The notes beneath the pieces were generated by a model, which saw only the letters and a list, made by a program, of their open reading frames with translations, did not search any database and had not been told where the DNA came from. Below, piece after piece: positions 1 to 11,715 of a stretch of 64,000 nucleotides of DNA. Source of the DNA: Meandrina meandrites (lineage: Eukaryota > Cnidaria > Anthozoa > Scleractinia > Meandrinidae); assembly GCA_963693305.1 (NCBI GenBank), contig OY855910.1, positions 16,819,362 to 16,883,361 on the forward strand. The letters are read 5' to 3'. Both the position numbers and the translations under genes were made by a program. Numbering within the stretch: the first letter of the stretch is position 1; each line of letters opens with the position of its first letter.

Positions 1-1432
1 AAAACGCGCTAAAAAGTTAGCCGTTTACGGTAGCTCGAAAATGGCAGTAAAAGTCTGGTTTCATAAAACGGTTTTTTCAGACAACACAAAAGAAGTTAGT
101 TTTAAGCTGAACAGGCTGTTTCTCCTACAGGCATGTTATGAATACACTGAATCGAATTTAAGCCGGCTGGAAAAGCGATGGAAAAGAACAAGTCAGCTTA
201 AACAAACAAAAAACTTACATGCGAGCCCGGGTTCAGTCTTGTCCTTTCATTCCTCTCGACAGACAGCGATGAAGCAATCAATGGAATTCCATGATGCGCA
301 CTCACAAAATCTAAACGGTTGATTTTCATTCCGTTTGACTTGCAGTAAGCTCCTTATTCTGTTCATTTTGGGCATACTATAAATCGCGAATTCACACAAC
401 AAGTGAAACGAATGAAGACTTTGCCGCCGTGCCTTTCGCCGGGCCCCAGGTCCCGACTGTCAAAATGCATTAAAGATTATTATGGGATATCCCTGAGTTT
501 CTTCGACACGGAAAGTCCTAAGCTCAAAATTCAACAGAAAATAATAGACTCTAAAAGCCAGTCTTCATTTCCAAACATTCAACACGCCAAATGATGGCAA
601 ATGAGCCCAAACAAACGAAGGTGAACTCAGTTTGGAAGAGAAGTGCGTTTAAACTCTTTCCGTCTGGAATCAGTGTTCCGACCGTCATTTCAGCGATCAC
701 GGAACAAACAAGCCTTGTTTCTTTAAGGCATGCTGGTGAGCTTGCGGGTGTACAGACTTAATGATGTCCTTCCACCACCAGACGGACGCAAATATATGTG
801 AAATAAGCGAGAATCAGTGGAGAGAAGCACACTTCATGCGCGAAGGTGAGCATTCAACTCTGAAGAGGCTTTGCGCGCGAAAAGCTTACGTCACAAAAAA
901 CCTTTTGTTACTCCGAACAATGAAACCAGCATAAACATTTAGATTCCTTCTGGAACAATGATTCGCTAATAGTAATTTTCTCGTCTTTTTTTCTCCAAGA
1001 ACAAGCTCAAACTAGCGAAAATAAATGCGGGACAGTGTTTAACACATGTAAACAAAGCCACATGCGAGTTTTGGAGTTGTTTTTGACAATTTTCAATTTA
1101 GCCAAAACTCAATCTGCGTTTCTTGCCTTAGCCCCTTCAAGTGTCATTGATTGCTATCAGTTTTCATTGATATCTCACGGCGTACATGGGCATCCCCAGG
1201 AAAATTCCCCAGGATATCCGGATATAGATTTACGCAATCCTGAGCGCACAATGTCTCAAGAATGGGCTAAGGCAAGAGACGTGAAACTCGTGATAAAATG
1301 CGTGGTCAAAGGCTACCATGCCTGTGACTTCACCGTAGAATATGGCGAGGCATTTGTGGCTACATGAAAAAGAGGAGAGTGTGGAAATACTTTTAAAGTT
1401 ATTAATCAGTGAGTTCAAACCAGATAAAAAAA
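1..1432. other. Gene-poor stretch
   Basis: Apart from the short coding-like remnant noted at 1251-1416, I see no convincing gene here. Several open frames of 60-110 codons exist, but none shows a domain or splice pattern I recognise. Confidence 0.4.
1251..1416 (+). pseudogene. Possible HIRAN-like domain remnant
   Basis: The frame starting at 1251 reads a short segment containing KCVVKGYHACDFTVEYGEAF, followed by a stop and then KRGECGN in the same register. This spacing (hydrophobic strand, G-Y/H, then G-E-x-F and a basic K-R-G stretch) resembles HIRAN-like modules that I recall in lineage-expanded cnidarian proteins. The resemblance is from memory and weak. The stop codon after GEAFVAT and the lack of flanking coding sequence indicate a decayed fragment if it is real. 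Confidence 0.2.
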
Positions 1433-1622
1433 GATCGATGAAAATTGATGGTTATCGATGAAAATCAATGATGATCAATGAAAATCAATGACAGTCGATG
1501 AAAATCGATCATGTTAGAAGTCACAAAATTTTCCGTCATTGATTGGTCATCGATTTCCAATATCAATCGATTAATTGGCATTGATTGTTCTTGATTGATA
1601 TTGATTATCATCGATTGGTCAC
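1433..1622. repeat. ATCGATGAAAATC minisatellite with inverted half
   Basis: The left half repeats ATGAAAATC/ATCGATG-type units about every 16 bases. The right half (about 1540-1620) carries the complementary forms TCATTGATT and CATCGATT. The tract could form an imperfect hairpin. No coding content is seen. Confidence 0.6.
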
Positions 1623-2238
1623 GCCAGGAATAACTAGGTTTGGTCAATCTGTATGTGAGAGTCTTGACCTTGGTTGTGGGTACAGACCTGCATTTGCTCT
1701 GTACTGAGGCCCTTGGCAAAGATTCTCCCATGCATAGCAAGAGCTAGTTTCATCAAAATCAGTTACATAACAATCAATTTCAAATTCTTCCAGACATCAG
1801 TCACAATTCACACAAACTAAATAGCATGATCTTCCTTCTGTTTGTATTGCAAAGTAATCCTTTAAACTAGCCATCGTTTAACGGATAGCGTTGTGTGAGT
1901 TTTGGCTTCTGTCTTTAAAGCACTAACTATTTTATCTCCGTTATGGATACACCTATATGATTTTTTTTTTTAAAAAAAGTTTAATATTAAAGTATAATGT
2001 GGTATTTCTACTGGTTAACTCCACTGTCTGTTGTTGTTAACTTTGACCCAGAAGTAAAATTGTGTTACAATGAAGAAGTACATTTCGTGAAACTGCCGTG
2101 TTTATAGGTTATTGTATACAATAATGTTATTAGTCATGTCGAGTTATTTATTAATGCAAGCGTATTTTAACATTCTAGTTATTTTAACTGTTCATGCACA
2201 GATGATTTTATTGCGGCGAAGACGGGGGTGGTAAAATC
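1623..2238. other. AT-rich DNA without recognised feature
   Basis: This stretch has a T-run and A-run junction near 1960-1980 and several TTAA sites. I could not find a piggyBac terminal repeat paired with the downstream transposase. Confidence 0.4.
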
Positions 2239-2331
2239 AACGGACGCAGTTATGGCTTCAAAAGCGACGAAACGCCAGATACCAACGGTTTTCCCGCTGA
2301 GTTCTACAAATTCTTCTGGCCCAAGCTATGA
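2239..2331 (+). pseudogene. LINE reverse-transcriptase scrap
   Basis: In one frame the DNA reads SDETPDTNGFPAEFYKFFW followed by PKL and a stop. This closely matches the conserved block just upstream of the reverse-transcriptase palm in L1/Tx1-type LINE ORF2 proteins (consensus of the form K-x-P-G-x-D-G-x-x-x-E-F-Y-K-x-F-W). Only about 30 residues remain. It lies directly before the piggyBac frame, so one element probably landed in the other. Confidence 0.5.
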
Positions 2332-2387
2332 ACCGAAATGTTGTCAAGTTTTCATTTCACCTTTCAAACTGGATCACTGTCAATTAG

Positions 2388-4389
2388 TCAACGACATGGC
2401 GTTATTTTGAAAGCTCAGAGTCTGAGGACGACTTAGTCGACAACAACCGTGTGTATGGCTTCCCAAACGATCGTGGTGGGAACGCTTTTGCGATCGTGAG
2501 AGAACAAGAATCATTTGAGAATGATGAAGCAGACGCCGAAGGATCAGATTTCAGTGAAGAACATGAAATTATTGATGCCGAAGAAGCTCCCGAAATCGCT
2601 TTTGTGGACGAACGCAACTCTGACATACTTGTGGCAAGGCATAATGTAGTTATGGCAGCAAATGGTGCTGCTGCAGTACCGGAGCAGCGAGCAGAGCAGC
2701 AGGCAACTCGACAGAAGCAAACTGCGAGACAAAGAAGAAACGTGAGACAAAGGGATGGTGGAGCACGACCTGAACTAAATCTACGGTGGGAGGAGGGAAA
2801 TGTCAGAAACAGTATTCCAAACTTCAGTCAAAGATCAGACCCTGTTAGGGTCCTAGGAGGTACATTTACGCCTTTATCATTTTTTCAGTTTTTTTGGAGT
2901 GATGATTTATTTGATTTTATTCGAGTGCAAAAAAATAAGAATGCTGTAGTCAAGAGAAATGCCAACACAGACAAACACAAATGCCCCTGGGAAGCTATAA
3001 ATGATGTTGCAGAAATAAAAGCATTTTTTGGACTTTGTCTTGCTATGGGAATTCTGAAATTGCCCATAGTGGAAATGTATTGGCAAAGAAAATTCAGTCT
3101 TTTTGAAGTGAACGACTGGGGTGACATTATGTCACGCAATCGCTTCACTTCTATTATGCGTTACTTGAAGTTCTGTGACGAAGAAGTAGACAAACCTGCA
3201 GTTGAACCTGGACAACCTGGCTATGATAGGTTGTACAAGGTGAGAAGATTCCTCAGTATCATTCTTCCGAAGTACGAAAGTGAATGGATTTCTTCACAAT
3301 GGCTTGCCATCGATGAACAGATGATCCCCTATCGTGGACGGGTGGGTTTCAGGCAGTTCATTGCAAACAAGCCAAGTCGTTTTGGCATCAAAGTCTGGGC
3401 AATGGCTGATGCCACAACTGGCTATATTCTTAAGCAGCAGATTTATACCGGAAAGAAGCTAGGAGAAGCCAACAACAGGGATGATGTTCCTTATGTCGGG
3501 TTGGCTCAGCAGGTTGTCATGGACCTTTTACAAGGCTATGACAACAAAGGGTATGTTGTTGTAACTGACAACTTTTATTCTAGCCCATCTTTATCTATCA
3601 AGCTCAAAGAAAAAGAAATTGACTCTTTAGGAACTGTAAAAGCCACTTCTAAGGGGTTCCTGAAGGATCTTATTTTCCCGTCCAAGCCAAAACCTGGGCG
3701 GGGGACTGGTGACTGGAGAAATTGCGGCAATCTTCTCGCAGTGTCATGGTATGACAATAAAGGAGTGTACTTTCTCAGTACTGTTCACAACCCAAGCTAT
3801 GCTGCAGCTGTACAGCAAGAAGATCAAGTGGTGAGAAGACGAAGTAAACAAGGAGTGGTAAATGTAACGTCTCCCCCACTTCTAAAGGATTATAATAAAT
3901 ATATGTGTGGTATTGACCGAGCAGATCAAAACAACAGGTATTACAGTGTTGGAAGGCAAAGTAAACGCTGGCCACCAAGAGTAGTGTTCCATCAAATGGA
4001 AACATCCATAAATAATGCCTTTCAGATCTACAAAGTTTCATCTCCAAATCCCAAAAGTTCCAGAGAATTTCGGATGCAACTTGCAACTGAACTGGTCAAT
4101 ATTTTTTATGTGCCAGGGCACCAACGGGTGGGCCGAAAAAGAGCCAATCCAGATATTGAACCAAGATTACAAAACGTGGGTGTTCACATACCTCTTGTTG
4201 GACTGAATCGTGTTTGCCGTGTGTGTTCGCAGGTTGGTTCAGTGGAACACAAACGTCAGTACAGACACACCAAAGAGAAGTCGACCATCTCGTTCGAACA
4301 TATACTGCAGTACTTGTCAGGTCCACTTGTGTCTTAACTCAAACAAAAACTGCTGGGTTGATTGGCATGGTAAATCTGAGCTTGTTTGA
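2388..4389 (+). pseudogene. piggyBac transposase (PGBD-like), 3' frameshift
   Basis: This is a piggyBac-family transposase, which cuts and pastes DNA at TTAA sites. The long frame 2388-4337 has an acidic N-terminus, the YKVRRFLSIILP and DEQMIPYRGR motifs (first catalytic Asp in LAIDEQM), VVVTDNFYSSP (second Asp) and YMCGIDRADQNN (third Asp region), ending with a CRVC pair. The C-terminal zinc-binding tail continues in the next forward frame. That frame, from about 4276 to the TGA at 4387-4389, has YCSTCQVHLC and CWVDWH, so one indel near 4270 has split the Cys-rich domain. The frame opens after a TAG at 2385 without an obvious ATG, so the 5' end is either truncated or spliced. No terminal repeats were located. 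It is probably a dead autonomous copy. Confidence 0.88.
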
Positions 4390-6200
4390 GGAAATGTGGA
4401 GTGCTTTGAACTGTTACAAATGACTGCTTTATACTTTCCGGGTGCCTGCTCACTTACTTTATAGTCACACGTGTACATATTTTTTCAATTGTTTTTCCCT
4501 GAGAATTATAAATTGGACTCTCTTCCAGTTATTTAAATGTTCTTCCTTTATAACCTGTTATTACAGGTTGAACATTTTAGCTCTTGTGATGACAAATTCT
4601 AAAGAATCACTTGCTCATTGGCCATCAGTTCACACAACATTCAATTTGGTCATTTTTTATGCTTTGTGAATAAATTAACTTTTGACCTTTTTTAAACATA
4701 TTTTTTAGCAAAATATTATACATTATTGTTTGGGAAAAGCTCAAAATGCTACAACTTGTAAATTACAACTATTATTACAGCACAAGGTGGCAAAATATAT
4801 CTTACAAGATGAAAAAAATGGTCAAAATAAATATTTTGTCCGATTTTAATTGTTCTCCTGTTAATTATTAACTTTATTAACATTATTAAGTGACATCATT
4901 GGACAGAAAATATATATACTGTTACTGGCATAAGTTGAACACTTTATCTGTTATTAGAAGTTTAATTGTACCTACTCAAAAAGTTATGCAGACCCTAAAA
5001 AAAACTTGGTAAGAAATGAGTTAAATTGTGGTAGTTTCTCGCCAATATCACATCACAAGATCGTGTTTTATCGGGCGCCATTTTGAAATCTTCTTAGACA
5101 ACCGCTGTTCGAAGTGTTTGTGGCAACACATGACCGATTACAGCGTGAAGAATGCCGAAAATCTACAATCTTGTCCGTCCTTTGACGAAGTTCAACATGG
5201 CGGTGTAAACAACTATGTAATGCATAGCAACGGTGTGAACTTGAGACCTAGGCTAATGGGCACAGCGGATAATAGGCGTACTGAGTTACTGCGCACATAT
5301 CCCGTGAAGAATCTCATGCTGGGCGCCACATTCTTGCGGTGTCGTGTAAATATAATGTCATGAGTCCCAAAAATGAAATAAACCACGATTATAGCTATTA
5401 AATGGAGCCAATATACCAAGGAACTACACAAAGGACATAAGTTAAGTTCATTTCTCCCATCAACTTTGAATTCAAGATGCGTAAATTGCTCTGAAGGACT
5501 TATTTTGGCTTATAGTCAATATTTCACAATGATCGATAGTGTAACACAATGCCACTTTCTAAATCACGTTCGTCTGGTATAATAATCGTCCTTTAGCTTC
5601 TTTTGTAGACTATTTTGCAGACACTTTCACAGGAAAGCTACAGCGGACCTGAACTTGTGTCTTCCAAGATGAAGCAAAGCTTTTTAGCGGCAAAAGCAGC
5701 CTCAAATCAACCATTGGTGCGTCACACAATAAATTCAATATGGCGGCGCAAAGCGCCAGTTTAGCAACCAACTTTAGGCTTTAATTATTCCGCACATAGC
5801 CACAATGGAGCGCTTATCTCTTGGTATTGTGAATAAATCTATGTTATCTTTGAAATCCTTAAATGTTTTGATATGTTTCATTTTTGAGCCAAACTCCAGT
5901 GTACCACCTTAAAGTAATTACATAAAGTAATATTAGCATTATTTGGTACTCTAAACTTTCATCGATGCTACTAATCATACCTAATGTGTGAGTCTAGATC
6001 TGTTGTGGAATTAAATGTTTTACATTTCACATTTTGAAATTACAATTTCACATGTGGATTTTGTCTTTGTTATTTCACATCTATTTCACATGTTTGTGAT
6101 GAGTTATTTCCATTTCACAGCAATTTCACATTCGTGTGAAATATGTTCTTCTATACTAGAAATATTTCATGTGTCTCATTACAAAAACGAGTGCCTCGAT
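4390..6200. other. Intergenic AT-rich DNA
   Basis: No supported gene is seen. The stretch has many TTAA sites, and around 6020-6150 a run of TTTCACAT/ATTTCACA words forms a loose, imperfect simple repeat. Short open frames at 5028-5363 and 6015-6215 show no domain. Confidence 0.4.
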
Positions 6201-6204
6201 CCAA

Positions 6205-6640
6205 CAACTACTTGACACAGTTTTACAAGAAAATTGAGACTCAACTCCCCTAACCCACAAACTACAATCCGACAAGATGATGAACAATGAAACTGCAAAA
6301 TACCTTAAAAATAACATACCCAAACTAGGACGCTTCTACACTGTCCTGAATATACACGAAGAAGGCAAGCCTGGACTTCCTATAGTCTCAAGCAATAGCC
6401 ACCCTACTGAGTGTAATCCCAATTCATGTACTTGCATCTTCAACCACTAGTTTTGAAACTTCCGTCCTACATAAAAGACAAAACACACTTTGTTATCAGA
6501 CTAAACATCATCGGTCAACTCCCTAATGGCATCTTACTAGACGTGTTTCTCTATACACAAACACCCCACATAAAGATGGATTCGTAGCCTGCAGTGAGTT
6601 CTTAGATCAATGGACAAGACCAAACAGTGAAGACAATAAA
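6205..6640 (+). pseudogene. Penelope-like element RT remnant (N-terminal half)
   Basis: Across shifting frames the translation gives GRFYTVLNIHEEGKPGLPIV then SSNSHPTE, LPSYIKDKTHFV, and PHKDGFVACSEFLDQW. These correspond in order to conserved blocks of Penelope-like reverse transcriptases (R-F-Y-x-L-P-K-I-H-K, R-P-I-V-S, L-P-S-Y-I-K-D-T, Y-T-N-I-P-H-x-x-G). Several stops and at least two frameshifts separate the blocks, so the copy is inactive. The palm catalytic Y-x-D-D lies further downstream in this family and is absent here. A separate fragment covering that later part occurs at 37041-37612. Confidence 0.72.
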
Positions 6641-7610
6641 AATTTGCGATCTTATTCACTTGTGTGGTTCCAGAAAATATCCATGCCCCTCCCCCCTCCC
6701 CCCCACGGAGGATCAAGGAAATTCTGAGGGGAGGGGAGGTTTTCACAGCAGCTCCTTTTCCAGAGGGTGAAGAAACATGAAAAAATAGTACCCAGTGGGT
6801 ACATGAGTCTAATGCGTCATGGACTGTTAGTGCGGTTGAAATATGTTGAAGTGGTTTCGGTATTTACGGCATAGAGCAAGAGGTGTAATAGAGGTTGGGT
6901 AGTAAGAGTGGTTCAGAAGAAGTCGATAATATTTTTTCTCTTAAGTGTATATATTTAGAAAGTTGACGAAATGTTACATTTGAAATAGGAAAAACATGTT
7001 ACTTAGGGTTTGAGTTCATCGATTCCTGTTAAAAGGTTAGTGCAATGTAGACCATAGGACGATCGTACAGATTTAGAGGGGGGGGGGGGGGGGGGGGGTT
7101 GGGGAATCATGAAAAATTTGTTTGCAAAAGCAAAAAAAACCCAACTAAATTTTTTGCAGGAATGAAAAAAATTGTCTGCAGGAAGATGACACCGGAAAAA
7201 AAATGTTTTCACAGACAACGATACAGAAAAAAAATTGTCTGTCTTGGAAAAATTTTCATCCCCCATCTTCCAAAAGAATAATGGTCCGCCCCATAGATAG
7301 ACAAGATACAGCCGCTTATTCAGTATTCTTAATATCCTAAATCCCATCAAAATAAGCCAAAATATATATTTTTTCAATTCCTTTGCAATTTATGCAATAC
7401 TGCTCAACAAGGATTTCAATTTCCTTAAACGTTTCGACACAGGAGAGCAAAGAAAACATTGCGTGCAGAATGTAATTTAATTAAGCAAAATATTTTCACG
7501 TCTATTAAACACTGCAAGCAGTTCAATGAAAGAGTTTTGTTTCATGACTGAGAAAAGCTTTCAAATAGTCAATACATGGAAATAACAATCAGATTTGAAT
7601 TCAATAACTA
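6641..7610. other. Intergenic DNA with homopolymer tract
   Basis: A C/T-rich patch lies at about 6684-6706 and a run of 21 G at 7078-7098. No gene is supported. Confidence 0.5.
7078..7098. repeat. poly-G run of 21
   Basis: An uninterrupted G homopolymer. It may be a sequencing- or assembly-sensitive position. Confidence 0.9.
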
Positions 7611-7614
7611 TTAA

Positions 7615-9285
7615 GGTGACTCGATCGAAATAAATTACGGGCTGTATGCCTGTCTAAAAACTCTAATAACTTCGCCATTTTTGACTCGATTTCCTTGAAA
7701 CTTTCGCATTTTACACAACATTTATCGAGGAATAATATGCATGTCAATATGTGGATGTAATATTCGATAGTTTTGCATGATGTTACTTTTATTGAGCACT
7801 ACTTTTTGGAGAAAATTGTCATTTACAGATAACTGAGCGCTAAGATTTCGTTAAAATCTCTGCAATTAGCTCGTAATAACATCTTGCCATGACTGTTCAA
7901 GTTTCCGCAAAATCGTCGGAACAGAAACCCCGGTACAATCTGGACAATTTAGTGCAGACTCTAGTAAAAATATCCACGTATGCTCTGCCATTCGTCTATG
8001 GCCGACGCCACGTTCCGTTTTCCATTTTCTCCAGATTAGTGTGGACGGTGAAAATATTGATAACGATACGAAAACGATAGCGTGGACAGAAAATATTTTA
8101 TCCGATTTGTCCGTATTAGTGCGGGACGGGGCTGAGAAGAAAATGTGCAGCTTTTATGTTTTCCCGACTTTGGTATCACCTCTTTTCAAGTTTCACGTGG
8201 CATAATGTTAGAGAGGTTAAGCAGGACGTTTACGGCAAACGGCAAAAATAATTCTGATTTTGCTCACTTTTCTTTAGCACTTAAATAAAGCCAGTCGAAA
8301 AATAGGAAAAAATCCCTTAATCACAGTAAATGCAAACAATTTCCCTAAATTGTACAAACGGCTAAAATCAGACACGAAAAGTTCGATTTTTGCCGTTTGC
8401 CGTAAACGTCATGCTTAACCTCTCTATTATAGACACCTCAGAGATTAGAACATGTACCGACTGAGCACTGTCAACGCACCCCCCTAGCCCACGTGTAAAT
8501 TCTTTAAATTCTCATGAAATCCAAAAAATTTGCATAGCGTCAGCTGTAGAATCTAAATAACAACAAGGCCGTGTTCACAAGAGAGTTGAAGCAGTGCTTC
8601 ACTTTAAAAATATATTTCATCCAAATCAAGGCAGCTCCAGAAACATAAAATAGCGCAAAGTGTATGTAAGATGTTCATTTTACTGTTCCGGTAGTTTTAT
8701 TCGATTCGTCCGGTTAGTTTTCATATAATTCAGAAAAACGTAAATTTGGCGACTTCGCTACATTTTGGCGCAAAAGGTGAGTTTATTATATTAGCTCAAA
8801 CTTTTTCATCGTTGCAAATAGCCGAATGCGATTTGGAGCTAAAAAAACTGATACATTGAACCTACTTTTGCTTTGATTATTGTGCTTTTAGGTGAAATCT
8901 GGAAACGCCGGAGCGTTCCAAGCCTCGAAGTTCGCTCGAAGTTAATATTTTGATGTCCAGATTGTACCGGGGTTTCTGTTCCGACGATTTTGCGGAAACT
9001 TGAACAGTCATGGCAAGATGTTATTACGAGCTAATTGCAGAAATTTTAACGAAATCTTAGCGCTCAGTTATCTGTAAATGACAATTTTATCCAAAAAGTA
9101 GTGCTCAATAAAAGTAACATCCCGCAAAACTATCGAATATTACATCCACACATTGACATGCATATTATTCCTCGATAAATGTTGTGTAAAATTCGAACGT
9201 TTCAAGGAAATCGAGTCAAAAATGGCGAAGTTATTAGAGTTTTTAGACAGGCATACAGCCCGTAATTTATTTCGATCGAGTCACC
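7615..9285. mobile_element. Foldback DNA element, 332-bp inverted arms, TTAA duplication
   Basis: The left arm (7615-7946) and right arm (8954-9285) are near-complete reverse complements of equal length, 332 bases each. They start GGTGACTCGATCGAAATAA and end TTATTTCGATCGAGTCACC. TTAA flanks both tips (7611-7614 and 9286-9289), which is the duplication piggyBac-type transposases make. There is no transposase frame inside, so this is a non-autonomous passenger. A short open frame at 7889-8080 runs across the arm end and is not a gene. A second miniature element sits in the loop (8211-8424). Confidence 0.88.
8211..8424. mobile_element. 214-bp TA-flanked miniature element nested in the foldback
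   Basis: The ends read GAGAGGTTAAGCAGGACGTT and, on the opposite strand, GAGAGGTTAAGCATGACGTT. The match continues through a TTTACGGCAAACGGCA block for about 38 bases with one mismatch. TA lies on both sides (8209-8210 and 8425-8426), as expected for Tc1/mariner-type insertion. It is non-coding. Confidence 0.82.
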
Positions 9286-9289
9286 TTAA

Positions 9290-10528
9290 AGCGGTTTTCA
9301 TTCTGTCTTAACTACTTTTTGGCAAGTTTCAATGTTTATGCAAATTTCGTGCAAAATGTTATTTGATTACACTCTTGTTTTCAAGCTCAAGATTGAATCT
9401 TGAATGGTGAAAACAAAACTCTTTTTAATGAAAGTTGCATTCTTTGAATGAAATCCTACTTCAGTTGAATTGAACAATCAATTGCTGACTACAATCTTAT
9501 TTAATTTTCCATTTTTTTTCAAAGTTATGCTTTGTTTATAAACACAAATTTCAGTTCCGGATTTTTTTCATTGAAAGATGTCGATTTCACGTTGCGTTTC
9601 CCAGGGAATATAAAAAAACATGCCGCTGGAAGGAGAACATCTTAAGTGGCTTCACATTTGAAAACGTGGATTCATATTATTTTGCAGTGTAAAACATTTA
9701 TTCCAATTACATACATGACAATTCTTTTACAAGTGCGTGTCGTCCTCGAGCTCCATTCGACCGTTGCTCCGTTAACAACATCCTTGTTTCCTGATTGGAT
9801 TACAATCACCGCACCAAGCCCGCAATGAGGCGGGCTATTGTTTAAGCACAATTACACCGAACGATTATCAATCCCGAACCATTCCCACGGGATTGCTAAC
9901 AGCTTTTTTCCACTACATAGAGTCTAAAGCGCATGCGCATTAGACTCAAAAAATGAAGCAACACACGATCGATAAATACTCACACACGTTGCTTTGTAAC
10001 AAGAAATAGAGCTCCTTTCCACTGAGATGAGGTTTACATCATAAGCTTCAATGTTTCTGTTTTTCATTTGAGTTTCCTACCGCTCACTAGCGCTACAAAG
10101 ATGCTTCTTTCTTCGTGACCGAGTCAAAATGGCAGGCGTGACAGAAGAAACTCGACCCCAGACTCCTACTGGTGTCTTGTTTTAATTCCAACGTATGGAA
10201 GGCGTATGTGGAGCTCTCTCTTCTTGTTTTATTTAAGTGTTGCAATCGCTACCTTGTGAAAGTTTGGTAAGAGGTTCTTTTTCTAAAGGGAATAATATTT
10301 CATGACACAAAATTTTTTAAAATAATTTTCCACAAGTTTTTCTGGGGTTACTTCTGCTCAACCTCTCAGAAGGCCTGGCTGCTAAGCTAGTGAAATATCT
10401 TTGGACAAACGTGAAAGATGTTTACGATGCGATATTGAAGGCGGACGTTTATGACATTGCTGGAATCCTGAGAAAAAAAGCTTTAGTAGATTGCAAGACA
10501 GAATTTTAGATAAAAAACTAGGCCAGCA
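9290..10528. other. Intergenic DNA
   Basis: No supported gene is seen. A small hairpin, AGCCCGC...GCGGGCT, occurs around 9817-9837. Confidence 0.4.
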
Positions 10529-11640
10529 ATGAATGTTGTAAGTTGCAAGATACCACAGTCTCCACCGGTCCAAACCAAGATACATGTTTCTCATTGCATT
10601 GAGCTTTGTAGCACAAAGGGCCTCGATCACGGTACCTCCCATTTACTCATCATCCTAGTCTGGCTGCACCATCAAGACAACACTGACAGCAAGGTGAAGG
10701 TGTACGCTCTACTAGACGAGCAGTCAGATGCGTGTTTCATGAAGGAGTCAACGCTTAACACCATTGCCGTTGACGGCCCTGACGTTCAATAAGAACTTTC
10801 AACTGTACTCGGTCAGAAGACCATCACAAGTGAAAGAGTAACTGGCCTCAAGGTCCGTGGTCTCAATGAAACGTCTGAAATTATTCTTCCAAAAACGTAC
10901 ACCAGAGATGTGATCCCTGCTAGACGTAGTCAAATCCCGAGATGTGATACCACCCTCAAGTGGCCTCACCTTGAAAGTATCACCGGTTTTCTGATGCCTC
11001 TTGATACCGGAGCCAAAATAGGCCTGCTGATAGGAGCCAACTGTCCCCGAGCGATAAAACCACTCGAGGTGATCCTAGGAAACGACGATGATCCCTACGC
11101 AAAAAAACCCCCGCCCTTGGATGGGGAACTATTGGCAAAACTAATCCCCAAGGTCAGGATAACAGCACTCCAGAAAGAGATTCAAGCAACGTCAATTAAG
11201 AAAGTGTCACTTCGCCCTAACAACACAAGTAAAGGAAGTTCTAAGTCCACTACAAATGTCCAACATGTCCACACTCAACGTCATTGAACGTGCGATCGAT
11301 GAGAAACCCCTTTCCTTTGAGGACAGAACGTTTCTAACCATAGTACAAGAAGGCATCCATCAAAGAGATGACGGCCACTATGCAATGCCCCTCCCTCTGA
11401 AGAACAACAACGTTGAGCTGTCCAGCAACAAGGAACTGGCGTTAAGCCACCTCATGAAATTGAGGCAAAGGTTGAAGAGTGATACTCAATATCAAAAGGA
11501 CTACGTTTACTTCATGCAAGAGAATATTAAGAATGGGTTCGCAGAGAAGGTCACTAAGGAAGAAGTCTCAGACAAAAACAAGCGCATATGGTATATTCCT
11601 CACCATGGAGTATACCATAAGAAGAATCCAGTGAAAATTA
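10529..11640 (+). pseudogene. BEL/Pao LTR retrotransposon pol fragment (protease to start of RT)
   Basis: The translation carries the retropepsin-like block VYALLDEQSDACF, then RTYTRD-like KTYTRDVIPARRSQIPR, GLLIGANCPRAIKP and NDDDPYAKK, in BEL/Pao pol order. After a frameshift near 11260 it continues with GIHQRDDGHYAMPLP and YIPHHGVYHKKNP, which precede the reverse-transcriptase core in this family. There is an in-frame TAA at 10790 and about 100 residues seem missing between the YAKK block and the second frame. The sequence stops resembling BEL/Pao at about 11640 and a different retroelement begins within 80 bases. No LTR was recognised. It is inactive. Confidence 0.82.
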
Positions 11641-11715
11641 GCAATTTGTAACTGTAAACCGTCAAAGTTTTCAGAAGATTAGTTAACATATTTTTTTCCA
11701 CCTCTATAAGCTCAA

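Noticed and set aside
3775..4086. Minus-strand frames across the piggyBac region
   Set aside because: They are antisense shadows of the transposase.
2037..4700. TTAACTTTGACC words near both sides of the piggyBac as terminal repeats
   Set aside because: The two copies are in direct, not inverted, orientation and do not match known piggyBac tips.
7003..7377. 124-codon minus-strand frame with a proline run
   Set aside because: The prolines come from the 21-base G run. The rest is Phe/Lys low-complexity sequence.
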